Shown: positions 1 through 7,759, numbered from the stretch's first letter. The stretch is 15,793 nt of DNA from Fusobacteriaceae bacterium (GCA_016938425.1 JAFGUR010000063.1:1-15793), one strand, 5' to 3'. A program made the numbers and translations. The notes: a model not told the origin generated them from the letters alone.

Positions 1-163
1 AATCCCTTGTGGTTGCCCAGATAGAAACAATAAATTTTCTTAAGTTGATGACATTAGGCGAAGCCCGAACCCACGGCAAGGAAGCATCCTTGCCAATCCT
101 CTAAAACCAATGCCAATTATTTGTGATTATATACAAATAATTTTTTAGTTTTGCAACTAGCTA
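1..163 (+). repeat. Modular dispersed repeat, copy A (cut by the left window edge)
   Basis: Bases 1-55 match, in inverted orientation and without gaps, bases 10090-10144 (48 of 55 identical by my hand alignment). Bases 44-100 match 10196-10252 in direct orientation; this module includes a perfect hairpin with arms GGCAAGGA/TCCTTGCC. The end of the element, a T-tract followed by TAGTTTTGCAACTAGCTA (146-163), recurs at 10342-10358. The element is much richer in G and C than its surroundings and has no coding sense. It ends about 60 bases before the promoter of the next gene. It looks like a non-autonomous or structural intergenic repeat rather than an insertion sequence, because no transposase is seen. 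Confidence 0.8.
115..146 (+). terminator. AT-rich hairpin with T-tract, possible weak terminator
   Basis: Ten-base arms AATTATTTGT (115-124) and ACAAATAATT (133-142) enclose an 8-base loop, and the right arm runs into six T (141-146). The shape is that of a rho-independent terminator for a plus-strand transcript entering from the left. The stem is almost all A-T, so it would be weak, and it lies inside the repeat element. Confidence 0.35.
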
Positions 164-220
164 TTACTATATACATAAATTCTACTACAGAAAATGGAGA
201 AATCAAGTATAATTTATATG

Positions 221-249
221 TTGACATGGAAAAGATTTTATGTTATATT
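221..249 (+). promoter_or_regulatory. Sigma-70 type promoter of the AhpF-like reductase gene
   Basis: A consensus -35 box TTGACA (221-226) is followed, after exactly 17 bases, by TATATT (244-249). Transcription would start near 256, leaving a leader of about 40 bases before the ATG at 298. This is the best-matching promoter in the window. Confidence 0.85.
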
Positions 250-252
250 AAA

Positions 253-269
253 TTTGTAATGATTACAAA
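253..269. promoter_or_regulatory. Fur-family (PerR- or Zur-like) operator palindrome
   Basis: TTTGTAAT-G-ATTACAAA is a perfect 8-1-8 palindrome starting four bases after the -10 box and covering the predicted start of transcription. The inner 7-1-7 core, TTGTAAT-n-ATTACAA, differs by one base per half from the Bacillus PerR box (TTATAATnATTATAA) and by one from the Zur box (TCGTAATnATTACGA). Binding here would block transcription. Because the gene encodes an AhpF-like peroxide-defence reductase, PerR is the more natural candidate; this is inference. Confidence 0.65.
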
Positions 270-297
270 AATGTTTTTATTTAAGGAGTGGTGTTAA

Positions 298-1275
298 ATG
301 GAATTTAATTTAGATTTAGGTCTTGGAGTAGAAACAAATACAACAGATGTTAATGTAAATGAAATATATGAGAGTTTTATAATCGGTGGTGGCCCAGCTG
401 CTATGACTGCTGCTGTTTACTTAATGAGAAAAGGAATTAAGACAGCTATTGTTGCAGGTAAAATTGGTGGACAAGTTGGAGATACAAAAGGAATTGAAAA
501 CTATATGGGATATAACTATATTGAAGGAGATGAACTTGTTACAAAGTTCTCTAGTCAAGTTAGACAGTTTGAAATCGCCTTTAGAGAAAATACTTTTGTT
601 GAAAATATTAGGGTAGAAGATGGTATAAAATTTATCAAATTATCTGATGGAATTGAATATAGAGCAAAAACTGTTATTATTGCTGCAGGTAGCAAATGGA
701 GACAACTTAATGTTCCTGGAGAAGATAAATTAAGAGGAAGAGGTGTTTGTTACTGTGCAATCTGTGATGGTCCTTTCTTTAAAGGATTAGATATTGCTGT
801 TGTAGGTGGAGGAAATTCAGGAGTAGAAGCTGCTCTTGACCTTTCAAAAATGGTAAAATCTATTAAAGTTCTTGAATTTGCAGATAAGTTAAATGCTGAT
901 AAAGTTTTAGTTGATAAACTTTTAGAAACACCAAATATTGAGGCAATAACTTCTGCTCAAGTAGTAGAAATTCTTGGAGATCAAGGAGTTTCTGGTATTA
1001 AATACAAAGATAGAGTTTCTGGAGAAGAAAAGATTGTTGAGGTAGAAGGAGTTTTTGTTGAAATAGGGCTTGTTCCAAACTCTCAATTTGTTGAGGGATT
1101 GGTAGAATTGAATAAATTTAAGGAAATAGTTGTAAATAAAGGTTGTGAAACAACTGTTGAAGGAATTTATGCTTGTGGAGATATTACTGATGTTCCTTTC
1201 AAACAAATTATTATTGCTTCAGGTGAAGGAGCAAAAGCTGCATTATCAGCGTGTGAATATTTAAATAAACATTAA
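298..1275 (+). CDS. AhpF-like / thioredoxin reductase-like flavoprotein lacking the AhpF N-terminal domain
   Basis: This 325-residue FAD/NAD(P)-disulfide oxidoreductase follows the C-terminal two-thirds of AhpF closely. It has the FAD fingerprint GGGPAAMTA (30-38), the segment KWRQLNVPGED (133-143), the redox pair CAIC (Cys153/Cys156), the second dinucleotide motif GGGNSG (170-175) and the FAD-contacting CGD (293-295). An acidic residue, Glu193, follows the second dinucleotide fold where NADPH-specific TrxB has the HRR motif, which suggests NADH use as in AhpF. Only about 24 unmatched residues precede the FAD domain, so the tandem thioredoxin-fold domain of AhpF is absent. The protein must pass electrons to a separate small redox protein, as the Cp34/Cp9 system of Clostridium pasteurianum does. 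Start: ATG with AAGGAG nine bases upstream. It is a single-gene unit with its own promoter and terminator. No ahpC, glutaredoxin or thioredoxin gene is adjacent. It may be annotated trxB elsewhere. Confidence 0.9.
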   Translation: MEFNLDLGLGVETNTTDVNVNEIYESFIIGGGPAAMTAAVYLMRKGIKTAIVAGKIGGQVGDTKGIENYMGYNYIEGDELVTKFSSQVRQFEIAFRENTFVENIRVEDGIKFIKLSDGIEYRAKTVIIAAGSKWRQLNVPGEDKLRGRGVCYCAICDGPFFKGLDIAVVGGGNSGVEAALDLSKMVKSIKVLEFADKLNADKVLVDKLLETPNIEAITSAQVVEILGDQGVSGIKYKDRVSGEEKIVEVEGVFVEIGLVPNSQFVEGLVELNKFKEIVVNKGCETTVEGIYACGDITDVPFKQIIIASGEGAKAALSACEYLNKH

Positions 1276-1280
1276 AATTT

Positions 1281-1310
1281 AAAAGGGGATTTGAAAATCC
1301 CCTATTTTTT
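1281..1310 (+). terminator. Rho-independent terminator of the AhpF-like gene, possibly bidirectional
   Basis: A GC-rich 7-base stem AGGGGAT (1284-1290) / ATCCCCT (1297-1303) with a 6-base loop is followed by TTTTTT (1305-1310), starting a few bases after the stop codon. Read on the minus strand the same stem is followed by TTTT and an AT-rich run, so it probably also ends the convergent response-regulator transcript. Confidence 0.85.
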
Positions 1311-2853
1311 AACCTAGCACTTTATTCCCAACTTTATTTGAATAATATTCTTTTGGAGAATATCCTGTTTTTTTCTTAAATGCATAGCTAAAATAACTTA
1401 CATCTGTATAACCCAATTTTTCAGCCACTTCTGTTACATTCCCATCACTTGTTTCAAGTATCATTTTTGCCTTTTCAATTCTTATTTGAGTAGCATAATC
1501 TTTAAAATTAATATTTTCAACTTTTTTAAAATATTTGCTTAAATAATTACTACTTAACCCTATATGTTGAGCTACATCTTCTAAAGAAATATTTTTATCA
1601 AAATTATTTTCAATATATTGCTTTGCATATTCAATAACTTTAACATGTTTTTTATCTCTTGAAGCTTCTAGCAATGAATAATTACATCTAATATAATCTA
1701 AAAGAACCTCTTTATGTTCTTCAATAGTTGAACATAAATCTATTTTATCAAATATTTCTTCAGTAGTTTGTAATTTATTTTTATCAAATATTATTTTTCT
1801 AAATATTCTGTCTATCATAAGAGTAAGTTGTTTCATGTATGTTTTTATAAAATCAATTTGACAATTAGCATTTTTAGTCAAAATATATGAAAAAATATTA
1901 TCTATATTTGTACTTATTATAGAAAATTGTTCTTTTAATTCTGTTTCAAGTATCAATTTAAATAAATTATCTTCTAAATCATAAGGAATATCATAAGAAG
2001 ATATATTCTCAGAGTTTAACAATAAATTCAACTTATTTTTTGCTTCTTCAAGAGCTTTTATAAGTTCTTCGCTACCAAAATATACTGAACTTATAACTAT
2101 TGATGTTTCTTTATCTTTTCTTAAGAGTAATTTACTAACTTTATCTGTTGATTCTGAAATCATTTTTTCATTTTGAGAAAAAACATATATTATCAGCTTA
2201 TCTAAATATGAAGAAAATATAAGTTTTACCGAAGGATGAAAGCATTCCTTTTCTAAACAGCCAATTATTTTTTTCAGATTCTCTTCCTTAATTTTACTTA
2301 TTATACAATTAAATTTTGAAGATTCAAGCTCTAATACTTTTAAGTAATTTGCAAGTTCTTTTTCTTCAATTTTTTTATTTTGTATCATTTCTGATATAAA
2401 ATCTTTTTCTACTAAAGCTTTAATTTGACATAAATTTTCTTGTAACTCTTTTTCTTCCTTTACTTTTACTGCTTTTTTATTAATTTTTTCAATTAACTTT
2501 GTTATCATTTCTTTAAAAGAGCTTATTGAATAAGGTTTCACTAAAAAATCTTCAACTTTTAATTTAATTGCTTCTTGTGCATATTCAAATTGACTATTAG
2601 CTGTAATTATAACTATTTCTGTTTCTTCCAAGTATAATTTTATTGTTTTTGCTGCCGAAAGTCCGTCTCTTTTAGGCATATGAATATCTAAAAGTATTAT
2701 ATCTGGTCTTAATCTTTGAGCCTTTTCTACAGCGTCTTCCCCATTATCACATTCACAAATTATATTTATTTTATCTGAAAAATATTTTTCTATTAACTTT
2801 TTTATTGACTCTCTAGCAATTTTTTCATCTTCAACTATCATTAACTTAATCAT
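1309..2853 (-). CDS. YesN-type response regulator (receiver plus AraC-family DNA-binding domain)
   Basis: This 514-residue cytoplasmic transcription regulator starts with a CheY-like receiver. Its acidic pocket is Asp9/Glu10, the phosphoacceptor is Asp56 in LLDIHMP, and the conserved Thr84 and Lys106 are present. A long, poorly conserved Lys/Glu/Leu-rich linker (about 125-400) leads to an AraC/XylS double helix-turn-helix at about 406-505, with the typical ISLEDVAQHIGLSSNYLSKYF and later GYTDVSYFSYAFKKKTGYSPKEY. I chose ATG at 2853 because the receiver begins there and AGGGAG lies six bases upstream; an in-frame start at 2928 would add 25 residues without similarity to the family. The first eight bases overlap the end of the sensor kinase gene, so the two are translationally coupled. 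YesM/YesN pairs usually control carbohydrate uptake or degradation genes. The target here is unknown, as no transporter or sugar-binding protein is adjacent. Confidence 0.93.
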   Translation of the reverse strand: MIKLMIVEDEKIARESIKKLIEKYFSDKINIICECDNGEDAVEKAQRLRPDIILLDIHMPKRDGLSAAKTIKLYLEETEIVIITANSQFEYAQEAIKLKVEDFLVKPYSISSFKEMITKLIEKINKKAVKVKEEKELQENLCQIKALVEKDFISEMIQNKKIEEKELANYLKVLELESSKFNCIISKIKEENLKKIIGCLEKECFHPSVKLIFSSYLDKLIIYVFSQNEKMISESTDKVSKLLLRKDKETSIVISSVYFGSEELIKALEEAKNKLNLLLNSENISSYDIPYDLEDNLFKLILETELKEQFSIISTNIDNIFSYILTKNANCQIDFIKTYMKQLTLMIDRIFRKIIFDKNKLQTTEEIFDKIDLCSTIEEHKEVLLDYIRCNYSLLEASRDKKHVKVIEYAKQYIENNFDKNISLEDVAQHIGLSSNYLSKYFKKVENINFKDYATQIRIEKAKMILETSDGNVTEVAEKLGYTDVSYFSYAFKKKTGYSPKEYYSNKVGNKVLG

Positions 2854-4363
2854 TTTTTTCTCCCTCTCTCGGAAAATACAAACTAATTTTCGTTCCTTTT
2901 TCATTCGATTCGACCTCAAATAGGTCAATTCTATTATACAACATTTCCATTCTTTTTTTAATATTTTTTACCCCAATACTAGTCCTTTTTTTATTATCTA
3001 TCTTTTTTTCTTCCTTAAATAGATTTTTTAATTTTTCTTTTTCAATTCCGCAACCATTATCACTAACTGATACAACTATATAATTTTTTTCTTCATAAAA
3101 TAAAATCTCTATCAACCCTTTTGTTAAAATTCCATTCATACCATGAATAATTGAATTTTCTATTAATGGTTGAATTAGCATTGGAGGTATCTTTATGTTT
3201 TGCTCTTCAACATTATTAAGAATTTTAAAATCTATTCTATCCTGCCAACGAGTATTTTGTATAAAAATATATTTTTTCAACATATCAACTTCTGTCTCTA
3301 AATCAACTTTTCTTTCGTCATATTCAAGATTGTATCTTAGTATTTCTGATATAGCTTCTATAAGGTCTGTTGCTAACTCTGCATCACAAGTTATTGCTGT
3401 ACTTCCAATCAAATTTAATGTATTAAACAAAAAATGAGGATTCATCTTCATTTGAAGAGAAAGTAATTTTGTTTCGTTTAAAAGTTTTTCTTTCTCAATT
3501 CTTATTAATTTTTCACTATTCAACTGTTGTTCCAATTTATTTTTATTTTCTATTTCTTTTATATAATTAACAATATCATGTTTCATATTATTAATTACTT
3601 CAGAAACTCTATTTAATTCTCTATATTTCCCAATTTTTAAGTCTTCTGTATCCCAATTTCTTAAGGATAAATCTTTAGAAATTCTTTCAAATTGCGTTAA
3701 AACTTTCATAAAATTTCTCAAATATCTAGCTATAAATACAAATCCAATAAAAGATACTATTGAAATAACAATTGAGATATCTGTTCCCATTTTTTCATTT
3801 TTTTCATAATAAGAATCAAAAATTATTCCCGTAAAATTAAAATAAGCTTGAATAAAAATCTTAGTATTTGAGCTCATTTCATTAAAATAATTATTTAAAT
3901 ATCTAACTTGTATTGATGTGTCTACACTTTCTCTTCCTTCTTCATTAATTTCTTCTACCATAGTCCTTTGATATTTATTCATATTCCTAATCATTCTCGA
4001 ATAATATAAAATCTCTTGATAATGTTTTGTGTTTTCAGATTTGTTAAGATAAGTTAAAACTTCTTTTTCATTACTACTAAAATTTTCTAGTTCATCCAAA
4101 ACATCATCTATTTTACGACTACTCTCTATATATTTTTCATAATTTGAAATATTGTGACCCATAAAATACTTATTAATATTTTTTTCACAATCATCTATAA
4201 GAAATAATAGTCTATTCGATTTCTTATTTATTCCTATAAAATTCTTATAATTTTTTAAACTATCTTTAGACGCCATGTGAAAATAATAAAATCCTAAAAT
4301 CATAAAACTACTAATAAACAAAAAAACTGTTAAAGTATTTCTTTTTATAGAACTTTCTTTCAT
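2846..4363 (-). CDS. YesM/LytS-type membrane sensor histidine kinase
   Basis: This 505-residue kinase is the partner of the overlapping response regulator. A first membrane segment (about 11-28) and a second (about 195-214) flank an extracytoplasmic sensing region of some 165 residues. That region is rich in Asn, Glu, Tyr and Lys and resembles nothing I recognise; it is probably helical. A HAMP-like linker (about 211-265) and a coiled-coil stretch (about 270-300) lead to the His_kinase domain typical of the YesM/LytS class. The phosphoacceptor is His310 in QMKMNPHFLFNTLN, the N-box ENSIIHG is at 402-408 and the ATP-lid glycine box DNGCGI at 435-440. The start ATG has AGGAG just upstream. The gene lies downstream of the GltD-like gene on the same strand across 96 bases that hold a strong hairpin, so its transcription may be partly separate. 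The ligand cannot be read from the sequence. Confidence 0.93.
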   Translation of the reverse strand: MKESSIKRNTLTVFLFISSFMILGFYYFHMASKDSLKNYKNFIGINKKSNRLLFLIDDCEKNINKYFMGHNISNYEKYIESSRKIDDVLDELENFSSNEKEVLTYLNKSENTKHYQEILYYSRMIRNMNKYQRTMVEEINEEGRESVDTSIQVRYLNNYFNEMSSNTKIFIQAYFNFTGIIFDSYYEKNEKMGTDISIVISIVSFIGFVFIARYLRNFMKVLTQFERISKDLSLRNWDTEDLKIGKYRELNRVSEVINNMKHDIVNYIKEIENKNKLEQQLNSEKLIRIEKEKLLNETKLLSLQMKMNPHFLFNTLNLIGSTAITCDAELATDLIEAISEILRYNLEYDERKVDLETEVDMLKKYIFIQNTRWQDRIDFKILNNVEEQNIKIPPMLIQPLIENSIIHGMNGILTKGLIEILFYEEKNYIVVSVSDNGCGIEKEKLKNLFKEEKKIDNKKRTSIGVKNIKKRMEMLYNRIDLFEVESNEKGTKISLYFPREGEKND

Positions 4364-4380
4364 AATTTCTCCTAAAAAGT

Positions 4381-4386
4381 ATTATA
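4381..4386 (-). promoter_or_regulatory. Possible -10 box for the sensor kinase operon
   Basis: The minus strand carries a perfect TATAAT 17 bases before the kinase start codon. No good -35 box lies 16-18 bases upstream; that position falls inside the strong palindrome at 4392-4418. If it is used, the promoter would be activator-dependent or controlled through the palindrome. Confidence 0.4.
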
Positions 4387-4391
4387 ATTAC

Positions 4392-4418
4392 TGTAAAGCC
4401 CTATAATAGGGCTTTACA
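4392..4418. repeat. 12-bp-stem perfect inverted repeat upstream of the sensor kinase gene
   Basis: TGTAAAGCCCTA (4392-4403) and its exact complement TAGGGCTTTACA (4407-4418) are separated by only TAA. As RNA it forms a 12-bp hairpin with a 3-base loop. Neither strand has a T-run after it, so it is not a standard terminator. It sits where the -35 region of the kinase promoter should be. It could be an operator, or a hairpin that limits read-through from the upstream GltD-like gene. Confidence 0.75.
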
Positions 4419-4459
4419 AGCACTCTAAGTATATTACAAAATATAAAAATTACTAGTTT

Positions 4460-5695
4460 TCATAAACTATTTACATATCTATCTATTTCCTCTGCAACTA
4501 GCTTCGATACTTTTACTGCTTCTACCACTGTTTTTGCTCCTGTTACAACATCTCCTGAAGCAAATACTCCTTCCCTCGATGTTTTACCTGTACTATCTGT
4601 TGCCAAAAGCCCACGATTATTTACTTCTATTCCCTTAGTTGATGAAACTATATTTGTTCTTGGCCCTTGTCCTATTGCTATTACTACAGAGTCACTCTCT
4701 ATAAACTCTTCACTTCCCTCTATTCCATAAACTGTGTCTATTCCATCTTCAGCTTTTTTTATTTCTGTTTTTATTACTCTAATTCCATTATCAATAATTT
4801 CAAGTGGTTGAGAATAATAACTAAATTTTACTCCATCTAATTTTGCATATTCTACTTCTACTTTATCTGCCTCTACATGCTCTTCTCCAGCTCTAAATAT
4901 TACAATAACTTCTCTTGACCCTTTTCTAAGTGCTGTTCTTGCTACATCCATGGCTACATTACCAGCACCAATTATACAGACTTTTTTTCCTAGATTATAA
5001 ACATCTGGATTTTTCAAATAATCAATAGCAAAATGTACATTTCCTAATGTTTCACCTTTAATGCTTAGGCCTCTAGGTTTCCAAACACCAGTTCCAATAA
5101 ATACTGCCTTGTATCCATCTCTAAATAAGTCATCAATGGTAATTGTTGGCCCTATTAATGTATTTGGTCTTATCTTTATTCCCATATTTAAGAGTTTCTC
5201 TTTAATTTTATATAAAATTTCTTTAGGAAGTCTAAATTCTGGAATCCCATACTGTAAAACTCCTCCAATTTTATCATGTGCTTCAAAAATTGTTATATCG
5301 TAACCTTTACTCGCAAGGATAAAGGCAATGGTTATTCCTGCTGGTCCACTTCCAATAATTGCAACTTTCTTGTTTTTGTCTATTTCATATTTTGTAGGAA
5401 TCAAATTTAAATAATAATCTGAAATATAGTTTTCTATGTGGCTAACTTGAATTGCATTCCCTTTTTTCCCTAAAACACAATGCCCTTCACACTGTTTAGA
5501 GTGAGGACAAATCAATGAACAAACAATTGATAAAGGATTATTTTTAAAAAGCTTTTCTCCTGCCTCTTCAATTTGGCCTTCCAAAAGCATTTTTACTATT
5601 TCGTTTACTGGTGTACTTACTGGACAACCCTCTTTACAAAGGGGTTTCTTGCATTGTAAACATCTCTTTGCTTCTGATAATACAAACTCTCCCAC
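4460..5695 (-). CDS. GltD/NfnB-like FAD- and Fe-S-dependent NAD(P) oxidoreductase (glutamate synthase small-subunit family)
   Basis: Numbering from the GTG at 5704, the N-terminal DPYD/GltD-type Fe-S domain has two four-cysteine sets: Cys15, 18, 23, 27 and Cys62, 66, 72, 76. The FAD fingerprint GSGPAG follows at 118-123, then the pyridine-nucleotide fold GAGNVA (246-251) and the C-terminal FAD motif ASGDV. At just over 410 residues it is somewhat shorter than typical GltD or NfnB. No glutamate synthase large subunit, NfnA or PreA partner gene is adjacent, so the electron partner is unknown. Start: GTG at 5695 has GGAG eight bases upstream; the GTG at 5704 overlaps that GGAG and is less likely (it would add three residues). 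The gene begins 18 bases after the fbp stop, so the two are probably co-transcribed. The exact reaction, glutamate synthesis or another NAD(P)H-linked transfer, cannot be decided from the sequence. Confidence 0.88.
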   Translation of the reverse strand: MGEFVLSEAKRCLQCKKPLCKEGCPVSTPVNEIVKMLLEGQIEEAGEKLFKNNPLSIVCSLICPHSKQCEGHCVLGKKGNAIQVSHIENYISDYYLNLIPTKYEIDKNKKVAIIGSGPAGITIAFILASKGYDITIFEAHDKIGGVLQYGIPEFRLPKEILYKIKEKLLNMGIKIRPNTLIGPTITIDDLFRDGYKAVFIGTGVWKPRGLSIKGETLGNVHFAIDYLKNPDVYNLGKKVCIIGAGNVAMDVARTALRKGSREVIVIFRAGEEHVEADKVEVEYAKLDGVKFSYYSQPLEIIDNGIRVIKTEIKKAEDGIDTVYGIEGSEEFIESDSVVIAIGQGPRTNIVSSTKGIEVNNRGLLATDSTGKTSREGVFASGDVVTGAKTVVEAVKVSKLVAEEIDRYVNSL

Positions 5696-5713
5696 TTTCC
5701 TCACTCCAATCTT

Positions 5714-7675
5714 CTAATTTTTTTCTTTTATCCAACCTTTTTTATAAGCTTCTACCAAATGTTTAAGAATTTTTATTTGTTCCATAATTTCTTTTCCTGT
5801 ATCTGTATCGCTAATAAGTAACTGTTTTTCTGTCTTTTCAATTATTATTTTAGTTGAAACTATATCTTTTTCTTCTTCAATTGCTTTTTTTGTAGAATGA
5901 AAGGGTTCATGGGCAACTAAAATTATTCCTTTAGAATTATATATCAAAGTATATCCAGCTATTCCAGTTGTTTTCTGATAAGCCTTAGAGAGTCCTCCAT
6001 CAATTACAAATAATTTCCCATTAGCTTTCACAGGTTTTTCCCCTTTTATAGCTTTTACTGGAACATGACCATTTATTATGTGTGAATTTTCATTATCCAT
6101 TTCAAATTCCGTAAATATTTTTCTCAAGTATTCTTCTTTATCTCTATATGTATAATAATAATTTCTATTTTCTTTATGAATTTCTTCATTATCTATAAAG
6201 TATCTTTCAAATGTTTTCATTTGGTCTTTTCCAAAAAGAGGAGATTTAGAACCATTCCATAAATACCACATTATAGCTTTACCATATTCTTTTTCTTTGG
6301 TTCCTTCTTTTCTAAAAAAACCATCCCTAATATATTCTTCTAAAATTTCAATTAACTTTTTTCCTTTATAGGCTATTCCATTTATATTAAACTCTGAAAA
6401 TTCTCCATTTTCTTCAGTAGGAATGCATCCATGATATAAGAGATTCCCATTAAATTTTAAATACATACTTCCTTTTAAAAATAAAAATCTAGTATGTTCT
6501 TGTAATTTATCATTATTCATAAACGAAAATTTTAACTTACTAATTAAAATTTCCTCTTCTTCTGTAAGCTTATATGGCATTTTAGGATTTATTGTAGGAA
6601 AATTAGTATCATTAAGTTTATATCTTTTTCCTAAAATTTCTATTGTTCCTTTATCAAAATCTATTTTGTTTAAAAGCTTTCTTTCTTCAAGTTCAAATTC
6701 CTTGTATTTATCTATTAACTGTCCTTCTATTTTAAACTGTATTATACTTATAGCCTTATGCATTTGAGCAATAAATCTAATTGTTTTATCACTATACTCT
6801 TCACTACTTGAAAGCTTTGGATAAAATGATATACAAGGATCATCTTTATACGTTTCCATTGCAAAAGCACCTAAATGTAAAAGATTTATCCCATATCCTT
6901 CTTCTAAAGTGTGAAGATTTCCATATCTTAGAGAAATTCTTAAAACATTTGCCATGCATACTTCTGACCCTGCAGCTGCTGCCATCCAAAGAATATCGTG
7001 ATTTCCCCATTGAATATCTACATTGTGATAATCTAAAAGCATATCTAGAATTTTTTCAGCACTTTTTCCTCTATCAAAAATATCTCCTATAATATGAAGT
7101 CTATCTATTGCAAATTGTTGTATCAATTTTGAAAGAGTAATTATAAATTCTTCTGCTTTATCAAGCTCTATTATTGTTTTTATAATCCCATCAAAATAGC
7201 TTTCTCTATTTTTATCTATGTATCTCTCATTAAGAAGTTCTTCTAAAATATATGAAAAATCTTTTGGTAAAGCTTTTCTTACCTTTGATCTAGTATACCC
7301 TGAAGATAAAGCCCTACAAAGTTCAACTAATCTGTACAAATTAATTTTATACCAATCAGAAAGGTCTCTATTTTTACTTATCTCCCTATTTTTTCTTATC
7401 ATTTCTTGAGGATAATAAATAAGAGTAGCTAAACTCTTTTTCTCAACATTCATAATAGAAGCCCCAAATAATTCTTCTATTTTGTTTTTTATTGTTCCAG
7501 AAGCATTTTTTATTATATGAGAAAATGCTTCATATTCCCCATGTATATCACTAAGAAAATGTTCGGTCCCTTTAGGAAGTGAAAGAATAGACGAAAGATT
7601 TATAATTTCTTTACAAGCATCATTAACAGTTGGGAAAAATTTTGATTGTATTTTTAAAAAATCTATATTTTTCAT
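5714..7675 (-). CDS. fbp: Class III fructose-1,6-bisphosphatase
   Basis: This 653-residue enzyme is close to the usual 640-670 of the Bacillus-type class III (FBPase_2) family. It hydrolyses fructose 1,6-bisphosphate to fructose 6-phosphate in gluconeogenesis. The metallophosphatase core is plain: SDIHGEYEAF (Asp43, His45), GDIFDRG (197-203), WGNHD (223-227), and later NGHVPVKA and GGLSKAYQ near the C-terminus. The large insertions between these blocks are normal for the class. The start ATG lies 13 bases after AAGGAG, an unusually long spacing, and no closer start codon is available. The leader upstream holds a 12-bp inverted repeat that may act in regulation. In context, cells living on uronic acids obtain only triose phosphate and pyruvate and so need this enzyme for hexose phosphates. 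That fits the neighbourhood but does not prove a functional link. Confidence 0.95.
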   Translation of the reverse strand: MKNIDFLKIQSKFFPTVNDACKEIINLSSILSLPKGTEHFLSDIHGEYEAFSHIIKNASGTIKNKIEELFGASIMNVEKKSLATLIYYPQEMIRKNREISKNRDLSDWYKINLYRLVELCRALSSGYTRSKVRKALPKDFSYILEELLNERYIDKNRESYFDGIIKTIIELDKAEEFIITLSKLIQQFAIDRLHIIGDIFDRGKSAEKILDMLLDYHNVDIQWGNHDILWMAAAAGSEVCMANVLRISLRYGNLHTLEEGYGINLLHLGAFAMETYKDDPCISFYPKLSSSEEYSDKTIRFIAQMHKAISIIQFKIEGQLIDKYKEFELEERKLLNKIDFDKGTIEILGKRYKLNDTNFPTINPKMPYKLTEEEEILISKLKFSFMNNDKLQEHTRFLFLKGSMYLKFNGNLLYHGCIPTEENGEFSEFNINGIAYKGKKLIEILEEYIRDGFFRKEGTKEKEYGKAIMWYLWNGSKSPLFGKDQMKTFERYFIDNEEIHKENRNYYYTYRDKEEYLRKIFTEFEMDNENSHIINGHVPVKAIKGEKPVKANGKLFVIDGGLSKAYQKTTGIAGYTLIYNSKGIILVAHEPFHSTKKAIEEEKDIVSTKIIIEKTEKQLLISDTDTGKEIMEQIKILKHLVEAYKKGWIKEKN

Positions 7676-7711
7676 ATGCTTTAGAAGTCTCCTTAATTTT
7701 TTTTAGAATTT

Positions 7712-7759
7712 TCTGCCAATAATTACACTAAGCTTAGGGAGGCTAATATTATTGGCAGA
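7712..7759. repeat. 12-bp inverted repeat in the fbp leader, with a nested palindrome
   Basis: TCTGCCAATAAT (7712-7723) is exactly complementary to ATTATTGGCAGA (7748-7759). The 24 bases between them contain the self-complementary CTAAGCTTAG (7728-7737). The structure lies 37 bases upstream of the fbp start codon and is not followed by a T-run on either strand. It may be an operator or a folded leader RNA; no known riboswitch or T-box signature was recognised. Confidence 0.7.

Noticed and set aside
922..1206. Open frame of 94 codons opposite the AhpF-like gene
   Set aside because: Antisense shadow of a well-supported gene, with a low-complexity Asn/Phe/Ser product.
2854..2928. N-terminal extension of the response regulator
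   Set aside because: It lies entirely within the kinase gene in another frame, and the receiver domain with its ribosome site starts at 2853.
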